Shown in pieces: positions 40,189 through 50,857 of a stretch of DNA of 64,000 nt. The notes beneath the pieces were generated by a model. The model ran no database searches, was not told the origin of the DNA, and saw nothing but the letters and a program-made list of their open reading frames with translations. The stretch's first letter is position 1. Each line of letters opens with the position of its first letter. The stretch comes from CAXMQZ01 sp963719055. GTDB lineage: Bacteria > Acidobacteriota > Thermoanaerobaculia > Multivoradales > JAHEKO01. A program made the position numbers and the translations under genes. The stretch is taken from positions 310,001-374,000 of the forward strand of contig CAVRAU010000027.1 of NCBI GenBank assembly GCA_963719055.1, in the 5' to 3' direction.

Positions 40189-41398
40189 CTAGGGCACTGA
40201 GACAGACCAGGCCGAGGTATCCCCCGACTCGAAGCCATCGGTGAAGACCTCGTTGGTCGCGAGGGTGCCCCCACGAACCGGCCATACCTTCCAGGAAATA
40301 TTCTTCGGATCCGTAAACGTACTGCCCGTATAGGTCTTGGCTTTCCACGCGTCGCCCGTCGACGAGTCCACCGTCGACGAGGTCCAGTAGCTGGTTCCGG
40401 GTGTTTGCACATTGACGAATGGATGGAACTCGGGAAGCGCTGGGTCGTCCCGCCCGTAGTCCCAGAGACTGAGCAACTCTCTGACGTTGGCCAGTCGCCA
40501 GTCGTCGAAAGTGCCAGGCGTGTAGTTGACACAGGTCCGCGTGCCGTTGTTGAGGGACGCCACCTCCGCCAAGGCCGAGGTCCACTGTTGCCAGTCGAAG
40601 CACTCCGAATCCTGTAGCCAGACCAACCCGGTCAGATTGTCGGCCACCGAGCCGTTGCCCAGGTCCGTGAATCGAGGGCTCGGCCAGGCCACGCCGGCCA
40701 GCGTCTCACCATCCTGACCCGTGCCGCCACAGTTGATGCGAGCTGCCGGCGGCATTCCAACACTCCTGCTGTCCGGTCTTCGGCACCGGTGCTGGCCCGC
40801 TGGTGACCGGCCCACGCACCGCCCAGACGGCCTTGATCTCGGTCTTGTTCTCGTCCTCGTCGAAGACCTCTCCGATACCGGCGTGTCCGGTCCAGGCCCG
40901 GGTCGAGAACTTGACAGTGGTCGTCGAGGACCAGTACTCCGTGGAGGGCCCATTGACGAATGGATGGCCGTCAGGAAGGGCGGGACCGTGTTCGCCGTAG
41001 TCCCATAGGCTCGCATACTCTCGAACGTTCGGAAGACGCCAGTCGCTGTAGGTTCCGGCCGCGTAACCGGAACATGACCTCGAGCCCGAGTTCAGGGCTC
41101 CCACCTCGAGCAGGGCGTTTTCCCATGTCTGCCCGCTGAAGCATCCGGCATCCTTCAGCCAGGCAAGCCCGGTGAGTAGATCGACGATCGTGCCGTTACC
41201 CGCGTCGAGGAAGCGTGGGTCGGGCCAAGGTACACCGGCCTGGCTCTCACCGTCTTGCCCGGTGTCGGCGCATGAGATCAATGTACCGCTGGCATCCCAG
41301 CAATCCTGCTGGCCCGTCTGCGGCACCGGAGCCTGGGCGCTGAGGTTGCCTCCCAGGATCAAGAACATGAATACTGAAATCAACAATGTCGGCTTCAT
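40189..41398 (-). CDS. Exported protein with two Lcl/DUF1566 domains and DGFESGD tail, under riboswitch E
   Basis: It starts at ATG 41398 (GAGGAGGG seven bases upstream) with signal peptide (LLISVFMFLILGGNLSA). Two tandem copies of a DUF1566/Lcl C-terminal domain follow: TGLAWLKDAGCFSGQTWENA with DWRLPNVREYASLWDYG, and TGLVWLQDSECFDWQQWTSA with DWRLANVRELLSLWDYG. It ends VFTDGFESGDTSAWSVSVP. One frame change near 40735 falls between the copies. Lcl domains are collagen-like or surface-protein ends in other bacteria, so a cell-surface role is likely but unproven. 40030-40188 holds no other gene. Confidence 0.83.
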
Positions 41399-41430
41399 GG
41401 AACCCTCCTCTCGTGTCATCCATCGAGTGG

Positions 41431-41528
41431 TCAGCCCTAGGCAGCCCGGCAGTCTTGTCTGGGTCAGGCGAGGACCCGTAGCTTTGTGTGCTCAGCCTTT
41501 CGGCTGGCTTACCTTTGTCTAGGCATCT
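41431..41528 (-). ncRNA. GEMM-I (cyclic-di-GMP-I class) riboswitch E
   Basis: The minus strand reads TAGACAAAGGTAAGCC, stem CAGCC-GAAA-GGCTG, CACACAAAGCTACGGGTCC, P2, and GACTGCCGGGCTGCCTAGG. It is closest to riboswitch A although it lies 10 kb outside the island. It precedes the Lcl-domain gene by 33 bases. The shared TGGACA/TAGCGT promoter is absent. Confidence 0.87.
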
Positions 41529-41619
41529 ACCTACATACACCCGCTGAGCGTTGGGCGCACCACCCGGTTGGGTAGGGTGGGGCTGTAGCGATGTTTGAGC
41601 CGCAGGCGCGCAGGCCCGA

Positions 41620-42986
41620 TCAGGGCACGATCTCGGACCACATCGCGGTGTCGCCGGACTCGAAGCCGTCGGTGAAGAACGGCGGATCGGGTACACCGAT
41701 CATCTGTGCCATGGCCGCAACGTTCATCTTGAGGATCTCCCGGGCCATGTCGATCGTCAGGTGCTCAGGCAGGTCGTTGACCGTGTGGTAGACTGGTATT
41801 GGAACCAGTCGGCCTCGATGGTCAGGAGAGCCGGCACACCCGCCTCGAGGTAGGGTTGGTGATCCGAACAACAGGCGTTGAGGTCTGTCAACAACCTCAA
41901 TGTGGTGAATTGCAGAGCGGCATCTTCGAAGACGTCGAACAGGAAGCTGGCGAAAGGGTCGGTCTCCAGCTTGCAGTCGAGGTCGGCGTCAGAGGTGAAG
42001 CCGATCATGTCCAGATCCAGCATGGTTTGGACATTGTCCAGGTTGCCGGCGGCGATCAGATCGTCCACGTGGTCATAGGAACCGAGCAGAGCCCAATTCT
42101 TCTGCCGAGTAGCAAATAAACAAGCGTCGTGGCATCCGGTGGATTGGCGGCAAAGATCCGCGCCATCTCGAGCACGCCGGCGCAGCCACTACCATTGTCT
42201 TCGGCGCCGGGGGCAGCCACCTGGGGATCTTCCGAGATCGAATCGTAGTGCGCCCCGATGATGTACCACTCCTCCGGACGCGTTCGACCGATCAAGGTCG
42301 CGATCACGTTGTAGGCGGTGGTGCCTCCCACCTGGAAGCTGGACGTTGTCACCTGCAGACCTGGTAGTGCCTGCAATTCGGCAACGAGCCATGTCCGGGC
42401 ATCGTCGATACCGGAGTTGTGGGTGTACCGGTTGTAGGAAGCCAGCGTCTCGACATCGGCGAACCACCGATCGCCGTCCACCATGTCCACCAGACCTTGC
42501 ACTTCCGGTGCGAAGACCACTCGACCGCGCGGTGTCTTGTTGGCAGCCTGACGGACCTCTACCGAATCGGCAACTGCAGGCAGGAGAAGCCTCTGTCCCA
42601 GCTCGATCGTGGCTGCCTCGCCCCTCACCAAGGCCACCCCGGCTGCCTCCGCGATGACCTCGAGGCCGAGACGGCCCAGTTCAGATTGGTGAAACCCGCG
42701 AGCGACCCTCAGCTCCTCGAGATCCAGGGATTCAAGGGTGGCCAACAGCTGGTGGCTGGCGGCGACGGTAGCGACTGCCGTGTCGCTGCCGCAAAAGACG
42801 AGCTCGCCACCGAGCTCGATCCACCATGCTGCCCCTTCGGTGCTCTTGATCTCTGCCAGGCGACTCCAGCCAACCTCGTGAATGTCGACCACGGCGCAGG
42901 ATGCCGCAGTGGCGGCCTCCATCGACGCAGGCAGAGATGCCGCCAAGAAGACCAGCGGATGACAACAGGACGGATAGATGGCTCAT
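41620..42986 (-). CDS. Exported M28-family aminopeptidase with DGFESGD tail, frameshifted
   Basis: M28 peptidases are di-zinc aminopeptidases. The start is ATG 42986 with signal peptide (SHLSVLLSSAGLLGGISA), joined by a frame change near 42930 to the body. Metal-site motifs visible are IIGAHYDSIS, PGAEDNGSGCAGVLEMARIF, the region LDLDMIGF, and a final HTVNDLPEHL histidine. Further frame changes lie near 42080 and 41790. It ends FFTDGFESGDTAMWSEIVP. The N-terminal half (about 170 residues) precedes the catalytic domain and is not recognised. A GC hairpin at 41560-41580 lies beyond the stop. Confidence 0.83.
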
Positions 42987-43112
42987 GCGGACCCCCAAAT
43001 CGAGCAAGACTCTACACCCATCCGCCCATTTTCGCTGTGGCGTCTTCGGCCGAATCGACGAAGAGCTCTCTCTACAAGACTGATTCCACGCAAGAGTCAC
43101 GTGGGTGGTGGA

Positions 43113-44613
43113 TCAAGGTTCGGAACTAGACCATGCCAGAGTGTTGCCGGACTCGAATCCGTCGAGGAATAGCGGCATCGGCACGCTGAAGGCGTCGATC
43201 TGCGTCGGATCTTGGGTGACGGAATCCCCGCAGCCAGAATCGAAGTAGGCCGAATTGTCGAGATACTCCCGAAAATCACTGTCGGGGTCGGATGGATCGG
43301 CTTTTGGCCAGGAGGTATAGCCATTGTCCTCGAAAGCAGGGACGAGGATGTTCTCGGTCGCCCAGCGATCTGCTGCGACCGGATCGACGCTCATCACGAG
43401 ATCGTCCCTACGGCTGGCTTCGCCGTAGCTTGTCTGCGGGCCGTTGGCTGGGTGAGCGTTGATCCAGATGGCATCCAGGATGTTGAAGTCCGCCAGACCG
43501 ACTTCTCCGAGGTGGCTCCCGAGAAGGCCGTTTCGGATCGCGCTGTGAGAAGCGGTTCCCAGCTCCCGGGTCACGACGCCCATGTAATCCTTGACGTTGG
43601 CCGTCACGCCGTAGGTGGAGTGCGACTTGAGCACCGGCATGTTGATGAATTTCAGATGCCCCCGGTCGTAGGTCTCGGTCATCGGGTTCCAGATACCGTC
43701 GCGAAGGCTGATATAGGTGCCCAGCATCGTCTGGAACTTCGGGTACGAAACGGCCCCGTCGAGATCGGGGTCCCACGGATAGACCACGTATCCGTCGGTC
43801 GAGATCACCCGCGGAGTACTCACCGACTTCCATGAAACGAATCGAGGACCAATCGTACAAAGAGACGTCGTAGCCGAGATCCTGAAAATGGGTCACCACG
43901 TCGTGGGGAGACAGCTGGTGATCCTGGGCATTGTTGTCGATGCGATCGAAGCCATCCGCGGATCTGAACTGGGTGTTTTCAGCGACCACGATCTCTCCCA
44001 TGAAGCCCTCCGGATGATCGACAACACCGCGGATCACTCCGCGCAAGAGATCGGTGTTCGTGCCACCTCGCTCGGGCCATTGGTAGTTGATCTTGACGAC
44101 AATCACATCATCCCGGGCCAGGACGCCGTCGGGGCCGGAGGTCGGAGTCGTTTCGGATCCCTTGTGGAACTTCAGGCCGTGGCTGCCCAGGAGTGTCAGT
44201 AAGGCTTCGAAGCAGGGGAACCGATCGCCAATCGGATCCTGTGGACACGAGGACACATGGAAGACCTCGGCGCGATAGTCGGCGGGAGCCTGGAACACAG
44301 ACAGCTGGGGTCCCTTCGCGGCCTCCACTCGAGACAAATATCCCCAGAGACCCAAGGAGGCGACCAGGCCAAACACCGCGGTGGTGATTGGGAGGGTGGA
44401 CTGCAGCCCGGCCACTTTCCGTCGAAGTGCGAGAAGAGACGCCACGAACGGCGCACCAAAGGCCAGGGTCGCAGTGGAGATCGCGGCGCGTTGGCAGGGG
44501 TAGACCAGGCGGCTCGGTCTCGAACCACTCCGCAACACAAGCCAGCACAGCGCCAAGAAGCCGGCAAGAAGCGTGTTCGCGACAAACCAGCGATGTAGGA
44601 AGGATCGTCCCAT
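43113..44613 (-). CDS. Membrane-anchored DUF362 protein with DGFESGN tail, frameshifted
   Basis: It starts at ATG 44613. Three N-terminal hydrophobic helices (WFVANTLLAGFLALCWLVL and two more to residue 110) are followed by a DUF362 domain: VIVVKINYQWPERGGTNTDL, KFINMPVLKSHSTYGVTANV, KDYMGVV and SVDPVAADRWA. DUF362 proteins often carry Fe-S clusters, but no ferredoxin cysteine cluster is seen here. It ends LFLDGFESGNTLAWSSSEP. A frame change lies near 43830. The function is unknown. Confidence 0.8.
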
Positions 44614-44703
44614 CAGCGCCTCCAGATACCCGCCAGCCGCAAGGCTAGCCAGCTATTCTGGGTGTCTACAGCACTAGAATAGGCCGCATCGGCCGCATCC
44701 ACA

Positions 44704-44719
44704 CCACCCGGCGGGGTGG
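44704..44719 (-). terminator. GC hairpin after the small 60-residue-domain gene
   Basis: CCACCC-CGCC-GGGTGG on the minus strand lies just beyond the stop at 44721. No U-tract follows, so its strength is doubtful. A similar CCACCC/GGGTGG hairpin lies at 41560-41580. Confidence 0.35.
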
Positions 44720-44720
44720 G

Positions 44721-44963
44721 TCAGGCGGAGAAGGGGAGCTCTTGGCCTGTGGGAGCTTCGATGTGGACCTGGTCCCGGGCGCAGCCGAGGTATCCGGCTG
44801 CTTCGGCTACCGCTTCGAAAGCGTCGGCGGCATCGCTGATCTCGAGGCGCTCCGTCAGCAGCCGGCCTTCAAAGTAGTACCGGATGTACCATCCCGGGTA
44901 GATGGTCTCGGTGCCCAAGAGGACTACGCGCGCAAACGGGGTGATGTCCGTGTCGAACTTCAT
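44721..44963 (-). CDS. Small protein, single copy of an unrecognised 60-residue domain
   Basis: The 80-residue protein starts at ATG 44963 behind a strong AGGAGGTCAC. After a short lead it carries PGWYIRYYFEGRL, an alpha region ADAFEAVAEAAGYLGCARDQ, and VHIEAP. The same order of strand, helix and GCxxDxIQV end occurs twice in the divergent gene at 45248. There is no signal peptide, so it is probably cytoplasmic. No known family is recognised. Confidence 0.65.
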   Translation of the reverse strand: MKFDTDITPFARVVLLGTETIYPGWYIRYYFEGRLLTERLEISDAADAFEAVAEAAGYLGCARDQVHIEAPTGQELPFSA

Positions 44964-45072
44964 GTGACCTCCTGTGGTTCAGCTCAGGTTCAGCACGTTC
45001 TACTGTCCCACACGGCCGGTGGGCTCGCATCTGACTTATGTACATGCGAGCATTCGGGCCCCCGAAGAACCG

Positions 45073-45210
45073 TTACCGGGCAAGAAGGGGGACTCCGGCT
45101 CTATAGACGGGACCCTTCTCGCCTTTTGCCGAGGTCGCGGTACGGGTCAAATGGCACCAGCGAACCTCATCCTGTGGAACCGGTCGCTGCGATCGGTCGA
45201 GGATATGGAC
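45073..45210 (-). pseudogene. PilZ-domain C-terminal fragment
   Basis: A minus-strand frame of about 45 residues with no start reads DEVRWCHLTRTATSAKGEKG and then PVYRAGVPLLAR before TAA. It aligns with the C-terminal half of the PilZ gene at 37639-37917 (EVRWCRLES, APVYRAGIVI). The N-terminal half with DxSxxG is missing and a stop precedes the fragment, so it is a dead remnant of a second PilZ gene or a recombination scar. Confidence 0.6.
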
Positions 45211-45247
45211 CTAGAATCCGACGAGGCGTCTTGCCAAGAAGAATGAA

Positions 45248-45769
45248 ATGAGAATATCGAACGCCCACCAGCCGGGGAAGAAGATCTTGGGCTTGATTTC
45301 CTTTGCCGAAGGGAGAGACGACAGCCCCAGCTGGCTGCTGCAGTACTACGAATCGGGTCGGCTGTATACGATCGATCTCGGTATCGGGTCCCCTGAGGCG
45401 GTCATGGCGGCGATAGCAGATGCCGCTGATTTTCTCGAGTGCCGCCCGGAGAACATCCAGGTTGGCGATGAGCCTCTCAGCGACTCCGATGCGGACGAAC
45501 GAGGACCAGAAGCCCGATTGCGACTCGAGAAGGTCCGTGCCGTCGGCGAGCCACGGGCCAGGATCTACTACGCACAAGACGATGTGCTGCGTCCCGGCTG
45601 GTACGTGCAGTTCTACTCCAATGAAAAGCTCGATCGTTTGCCTTTGTGGCAAGCCGAGCTCGAGGATGTCGAGGCGGCTCGCACCGAAGCGGCCTGGATG
45701 CTCGGTTGCCGACCCGATGAGATCCAGGTTGGCGGGGAGCTCTTCGACTGGCCCAAGAAGCGTCGGTAA
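45248..45769 (+). CDS. Protein with two copies of the unrecognised 60-residue domain
   Basis: The 173-residue protein starts at ATG 45248. Copy 1 (about 10-75) has PSWLLQYYESGRLYTIDLGI, VMAAIADAADFLECRPENIQ. Copy 2 (about 100-165) has PGWYVQFYSNEKLDRLPLW, AARTEAAWMLGCRPDEIQVG. The shared pattern is PxWxxxYYxxGxL, then an alanine-rich helix ending LxCxPDxIQV. An acidic linker (DSDADERGPEA) separates them. It has no signal peptide and diverges from the one-copy gene at 44721. The function is unknown. Confidence 0.68.
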   Translation: MRISNAHQPGKKILGLISFAEGRDDSPSWLLQYYESGRLYTIDLGIGSPEAVMAAIADAADFLECRPENIQVGDEPLSDSDADERGPEARLRLEKVRAVGEPRARIYYAQDDVLRPGWYVQFYSNEKLDRLPLWQAELEDVEAARTEAAWMLGCRPDEIQVGGELFDWPKKRR

Positions 45770-45785
45770 CGCTCCAGAGCCTCCG

Positions 45786-46742
45786 TCACGGCTGTTGGAG
45801 TTGTTGGGAACGCGCGATCTCGGCTTCGGCAGCCAGAAAGCCGAACGCCGCCCATTGGTCTCCCTCGACAATCTGCTGAAACATCTCTTCCGCTTTCGTC
45901 GGCTGTCCGCGGTAGAGGTACCAGTTACCTACACCGTAGCCCAGTGTCGCAGAGGTGATGCCGTTATCAGCCGGAGGCCAGATCTCTTCCAGGGCCATCT
46001 CTTCTTGATACATCAACAGCAGCTGGTGATACTCGCGGTTCTCGAGGATCTCCATGTCCACCGTGATGGGCTCGAGGAGCTCCGCCGCTTGGCTCTCGAG
46101 ACCCAGCCGCCGCAGAGTCATATAGAGCCAATGAGAGGTCGCCACAAGCATGTCCGGGTTCTTGGAGACCTCCAGGCACTCCTCGTAGGCGCTCTGGGCC
46201 CCGAGGAAGTCCCCCTCGAGATAACGCGCCAGGCCCAAGTGGTACCAGATGTTCGACTGTAGTGTGCCGGTGGGGATGCCAGCGGCGTTGGGCAGACCGT
46301 CTGGCTCGATCTCATCCGGGGTGCCCGCAATCAACTCCGCCGCTTTCTCCAGGTCGGCGATGGCGCGATCCAGGTGACGTGTCGTGATGTAGCGGTGCCC
46401 CCGATGACGATACAAGCGAGGTTCATCGGGATGTCGAGCGATGCCCCGGGTAAAGGTCTCGATGGCCTCCTGGTAGCGGCCCAGATAGGCCTGTCGCCGC
46501 CCGAGCCAGATGGTGGCTTCGACGTCTCCCGGATTAGCGTCGAACACGGTCTGGGCGACGTTCAGCTTGGCTTGAAAATCGGTCCTGACTTCCTCGGGCA
46601 GGTCGACCGGCACCAGGCGTTCGCCGAGGAAGGAGACGGTGGGCCCGAGCTCATCCTGGCTCGTATCCGGGCTCTTCGGGGTATCCGACTCACTCGTGCA
46701 GCCCGCGCAAAGGCTCACAAGCAGCAAAGGCAGAATCCTCAT
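45786..46742 (-). CDS. TPR-repeat lipoprotein
   Basis: The protein of about 318 residues starts at ATG 46742, chosen for AGGAGG nine bases upstream. An ATG nine bases earlier is less likely. It has a lipoprotein signal (LPLLLVSLCAGC). TPR-like helices run from about 70 to 300 (GRYQEAIETFTRGIARHPDE, LGLARYLEGDFLGAQSAYEE). It is probably envelope-anchored and mediates protein contacts. It converges on the gene at 45248 with 16 bases between. The specific function is unknown. Confidence 0.75.
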   Translation of the reverse strand: MRILPLLLVSLCAGCTSESDTPKSPDTSQDELGPTVSFLGERLVPVDLPEEVRTDFQAKLNVAQTVFDANPGDVEATIWLGRRQAYLGRYQEAIETFTRGIARHPDEPRLYRHRGHRYITTRHLDRAIADLEKAAELIAGTPDEIEPDGLPNAAGIPTGTLQSNIWYHLGLARYLEGDFLGAQSAYEECLEVSKNPDMLVATSHWLYMTLRRLGLESQAAELLEPITVDMEILENREYHQLLLMYQEEMALEEIWPPADNGITSATLGYGVGNWYLYRGQPTKAEEMFQQIVEGDQWAAFGFLAAEAEIARSQQLQQP

Positions 46743-46848
46743 TCGAGACACCTCCTGGGTCTATTCCCTCGGATTCATAGCACAGCCTCATACCTCCTCC
46801 AAGCCAGGCTATTCACGATAGGCTGCCGGAAAGAGAAGGGAGACTCCA

Positions 46849-47335
46849 TTGCGAACCTTGAGAACAATCTCGACTGTTGCAGGCGTAGCTTTGGCCTTCG
46901 GTTCCCTGCTGCCGCACGCCGCGGCTGAGGAGATGGAAGATCTGACCCAATCACTGGAGGCAGCGGAGCTGTCCTTCGCGGCCAGCGTCGCGGCGAAGGA
47001 TCTTCGAGAGCTTTGCGGCGCACATCGATGAGCAGGCGATCTTCGCGGCGGGATCGGTTCTGAACGGCAAGCCGGCCATCTTGCAGGCCTGGTCCGGCTT
47101 CTTTGCGGAGGGTGCGCCCAAGATGGAGTGGCATCCCGAGACGGTCGTGGTGCAAACCGGCGGCAAGTTGGGAATCTCCAAGGGGCCCTACACTCTGACC
47201 ATCAAGAGCACGGACGGGAGTGAATCCGTGCAGCAGGGTCAATTCATCTCCATCTGGGAGCGGCAGGACGATGGAGGATGGAAGATCATCTTCGACTCGG
47301 GTTGCCCACCCTGCCCAGAGTGCGCATCACAGTAG
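46849..47335 (+). CDS. Exported DUF4440/SnoaL-like protein, frameshifted
   Basis: It starts at TTG 46849 with GAAGGGAG upstream and signal peptide (ISTVAGVALAFGSLLPHAAA). The first frame ends near 47020. The sequence continues one frame over as AFAAHIDEQAIFAAGSVLNG, GKPAILQAW, YTLTIKSTDGS and ISIWERQDDGGWKIIFDSG, the pattern of DUF4440 NTF2-like proteins. Total length is about 161 residues. A CPPCPEC cysteine cluster ends the protein. Its role is unknown. Confidence 0.7.
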
Positions 47336-47373
47336 ATCACTCCGGGCGGTCAGAGCGCGGTAGAATCCAGGCC

Positions 47374-50300
47374 ATGAGCGGCGCTGAAGATTCTTCGACC
47401 GGATCCATCTACAGACCCCAGCATCACGTCCGCATTGTCACGGCGGGCTCGTTGTTCGATGGACACGACGCGGCCATCAACATCATGCGGCGCATTCTGC
47501 AGCGATCGGGCGCCGAGGTCATCCATCTGGGACACAATCGGTCGGTCGCCGAGATTGTCGATTGTGCCATTCAGGAAGACGCGCAGGGCATCGCGGTGAC
47601 TTCGTATCAAGGAGGTCATGTCGAGTTTCTGAAGTACATGCGCGATCTACTTACCGAGGCCGGGGCCAATATCCGGATCTTTGCCGGGGGAGGGGGGACC
47701 ATTCTGCCCGCGGAGATCGAGGAGCTCCACGCCTACGGTGTGGATCGCATCTATTCTCCCGACGACGGGCGGGCTCTGGGTCTTCAGGGAATGATCAACG
47801 ATGTGCTGGAGAAATGCGATTTTCCGACGATCACCCCACCCCTCGACGGGCACCTCGAGGGTTTGTCCGAGCGCAATCCCAAAGCGATCGGACAAATGAT
47901 CAGCCTGGCGGAAAACTACCCTGATGAGGCGATCGCTCTGGACAAGGCCTTGGCTCGCTTCGCCAGTGACCGCATCACTCCCATCCTGGGAATCACCGGC
48001 ACCGGAGGGTCGGGGAAATCATCGCTGGTGGATGAACTGGTCCGCAGGTTCCTGTTCGACTTCCCGGACAAGACCCTGGCGGTGATCTCGGTGGATCCTT
48101 CTCGGAGACGGAGTGGGGGAGCGCTTCTAGGGGATCGGATTCGCATGAATGCCATCCACGATCCCCGGGTCTATATGCGATCTCTCGCCACCCGGCAGTC
48201 GAACCTGGCCTTGAGTCGATACGTGCAGAAGGCCATCGAGATCTGCAAGGCCGCGGGTTTCGATCTGATCGTTGTGGAGACCTCTGGGATCGGCCAGTCA
48301 GATACCGAGATCGTCGAGCACTCCGATGTCTCGCTTTATGTCATGACGGCAGAATATGGGGCCGCAACACAGCTCGAAAAGATCGACATGCTGGACTTCG
48401 CCGATGTCATCGCCATCAACAAGTTCGACAAGGGTGGATCCCTGGACGCTTTGCGAGACGTCCGCAAACAGTATCGCCGCAACCACGAGGTGTTCGACGG
48501 CAGCGACGAAGATCTGCCCATATTCGGGACGGTGGCGTCCCAGTTCCATGATCTCGGTGTCAACGAGCTCTATCGGCGACTCGTGGAGGTTCTCGTAGCC
48601 AAGACCCAAGCGCCCTTCTCTTCGTCCTTACAGCTGCCGGAGGCACCCGAGCGCCACCTGGTGATCCCCCCGGATAGGGTCCGCTATCTGGCAGAGATCG
48701 TGGAGAACAGTGAGCAGTACGACGAGTTTGTCCGACAGCAGGTCGATATTGCGCGTCGGATGTATCAGATCAAAGGGACGATCGCCCAGCTGCGCTCGGA
48801 GGTCGGCACGAAGACGATCGAGATCGTCGAGCCTGGAGCCGATGGGGTTGTCGAGGCCATCGAGCACGAGGCGGAGGAGCCCGAGTATCTCCGGGATCTC
48901 ATCGACCACTACGACAAGCTCGATTCCAGCCTCGACCCAGAGTGCAAACAACAGCTCCGCGACTGGCCTGCTACGCAAGAGCGCTACCAGGCCGATCGGT
49001 ATCGATTCCAGGTGCGGGGCCGCACCCTCGAGCAGGATCTCTACTCCGAGTCGCTCTCTCACCTGCGGATACCCAAAGTTTCCCTGCCACGATACCGGGA
49101 TTGGGGAGACATCCTGCAGTGGTTGCTCACCGAGAACACACCGGGGATGTTCCCCTTCGCCGGGGGAGTCTTCCCTCTCAAGAGGCAGACCGAGGACCCG
49201 ACTCGAATGTTCGCCGGCGAGGGCGGACCGGAGAACACGAACCGACGCTTTCACTACCTGTCGCACAACATGCCGGCCAAGCGCCTGTCGACGGCCTTCG
49301 ATTCGGTCACACTCTACGGTGAGGATCCCGATCACCGACCCGATATCTACGGCAAGGTCGGCAATTCCGGTGTCAGCGTGGCGACTGTCGATGACGCCAA
49401 GAAGCTCTATTCGGGCTTCAATCTGGCGGATCCGACCACCTCCGTCTCCATGACCATCAATGGTCCAGCCCCGATGGTGTTGTCGTTCTTCATGAACGCG
49501 GCGATCGATCAACAATGTGAGCTCTATATTCGTGAGTCCGGTCTGGAGGCCGAGGTCGAAGAGAAGATCGAGGCCCTCTACCAGAAGCGAGGCCTACCCC
49601 GACCGAGCTACCAGGGAGAGCTGCCCGCGGGGAGTGACGGTCTCGGTCTGATGCTCCTGGGAGTCAGTGGGGACGACGTCCTGCCCCTCGAAACCTACGA
49701 GCGCGTCAAGCAGGAGACCTTGTCCAAGGTGCGGGGGACCGTTCAGGCCGACATCTTGAAGGAAGACCAGGCCCAGAATACCTGCATCTTCTCGTCCGAG
49801 TTCGCCCTGCGCATGATGGGCGATATTCAGCAGTACTTCATCGAACAGAAGGTGAGAAATTTCTATTCGGTCTCCATCTCCGGCTACCACATCGCGGAAG
49901 CGGGTGCGAATCCCATCACGCAGCTGGCTTTCACTCTGGCCAACGGCTTCACGTTGGTGGAGTATTACCTGTCGCGGGGGATGGACATCGATGATTTCGC
50001 GCCCAATCTCTCGTTCTTCTTCTCCAACGGTATGGACCCGGAGTACTGCCGTCATCGGCAGGGTGGCAAGACGCATCTGGGCGAAAGCCGTGAAGCTCAA
50101 GTACGGCGGCAATCAGCGCTCTCAGAAGCTCAAGTACCACATCCAGACCTCTGGCCGCAGTCTGCACGCCCAGGAGATTGCCTTCAACGATATCCGCACC
50201 ACCCTGCAGGCCCTTTACGCGATCTACGACAACTGCAACTCCCTGCACACCAATGCCTACGACGAGGCCATCACCACCCCCACCGAGGAGAGCGTCCGTC

Positions 50301-50833
50301 GGGCCGTGGCGATCCAGCTGATCATCAACAAGGAATTGGGTCTGGCCAAGAATGAGAACGTTCTCCAGGGATCTTTCATCGTCGACGAGTTGACGGATCT
50401 GGTGGAGCAGGCGGTGCTAGCGGAGTTTCGCAGTCTCTCGGAGAGGGGCGGGGTGCTCGGGGCGATGGAGAGGATGTACCAGCGCACCAAGATCCAAGAG
50501 GAGTCGCTGTACTACGAGTCTCTCAAGCACTCCGGTCAGCTGCCGATCGTGGGTGTCAACACTTTCCTGGATTCCGAGGGATCGCCGACCCTGGTGCCGC
50601 ACGAGGTGCGGCGATCGACGACCGAGGAGAAAGAGTACGCGATCGGCTCGCGCGATGCGTTTGTGGAACGCAATCGGGATCGGGCTGAGGAATCACTAGA
50701 ACACCTACAAGCGGTCGCAGTTGGACACGACAACGTCTTTGCGGCCTTGATGGAGGCCGGCAAGATCTGCACGCTGGGGCAGATCTCCAACGCCCTCTAC
50801 GATGTGGGTGGCCAGTATCGGCGCAACATGTAG
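47374..50833 (+). CDS. icmF: Fused isobutyryl-CoA mutase (IcmF), one frameshift
   Basis: IcmF interconverts isobutyryl-CoA and n-butyryl-CoA with adenosylcobalamin and carries its own G-protein chaperone. From ATG 47374 the order is: B12-binding domain (SLFDGHDAAINIM, about 24-36), MeaB-like GTPase (GTGGSGKSS near 209, NKFDKGG near 349), linker, and the substrate-binding TIM barrel (TRMFAGEGGPENTNRRFHYL near 609). The F in RMFAGEG is the ICM-type residue where methylmalonyl-CoA mutase has Y. A frame change near 50075 joins the last 250 residues (SLHTNAYDEAITTPTEES). The total is about 1150 residues, normal for IcmF. Confidence 0.92.
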
Positions 50834-50857
50834 GGCCACTCGACGGATATAACCTCC

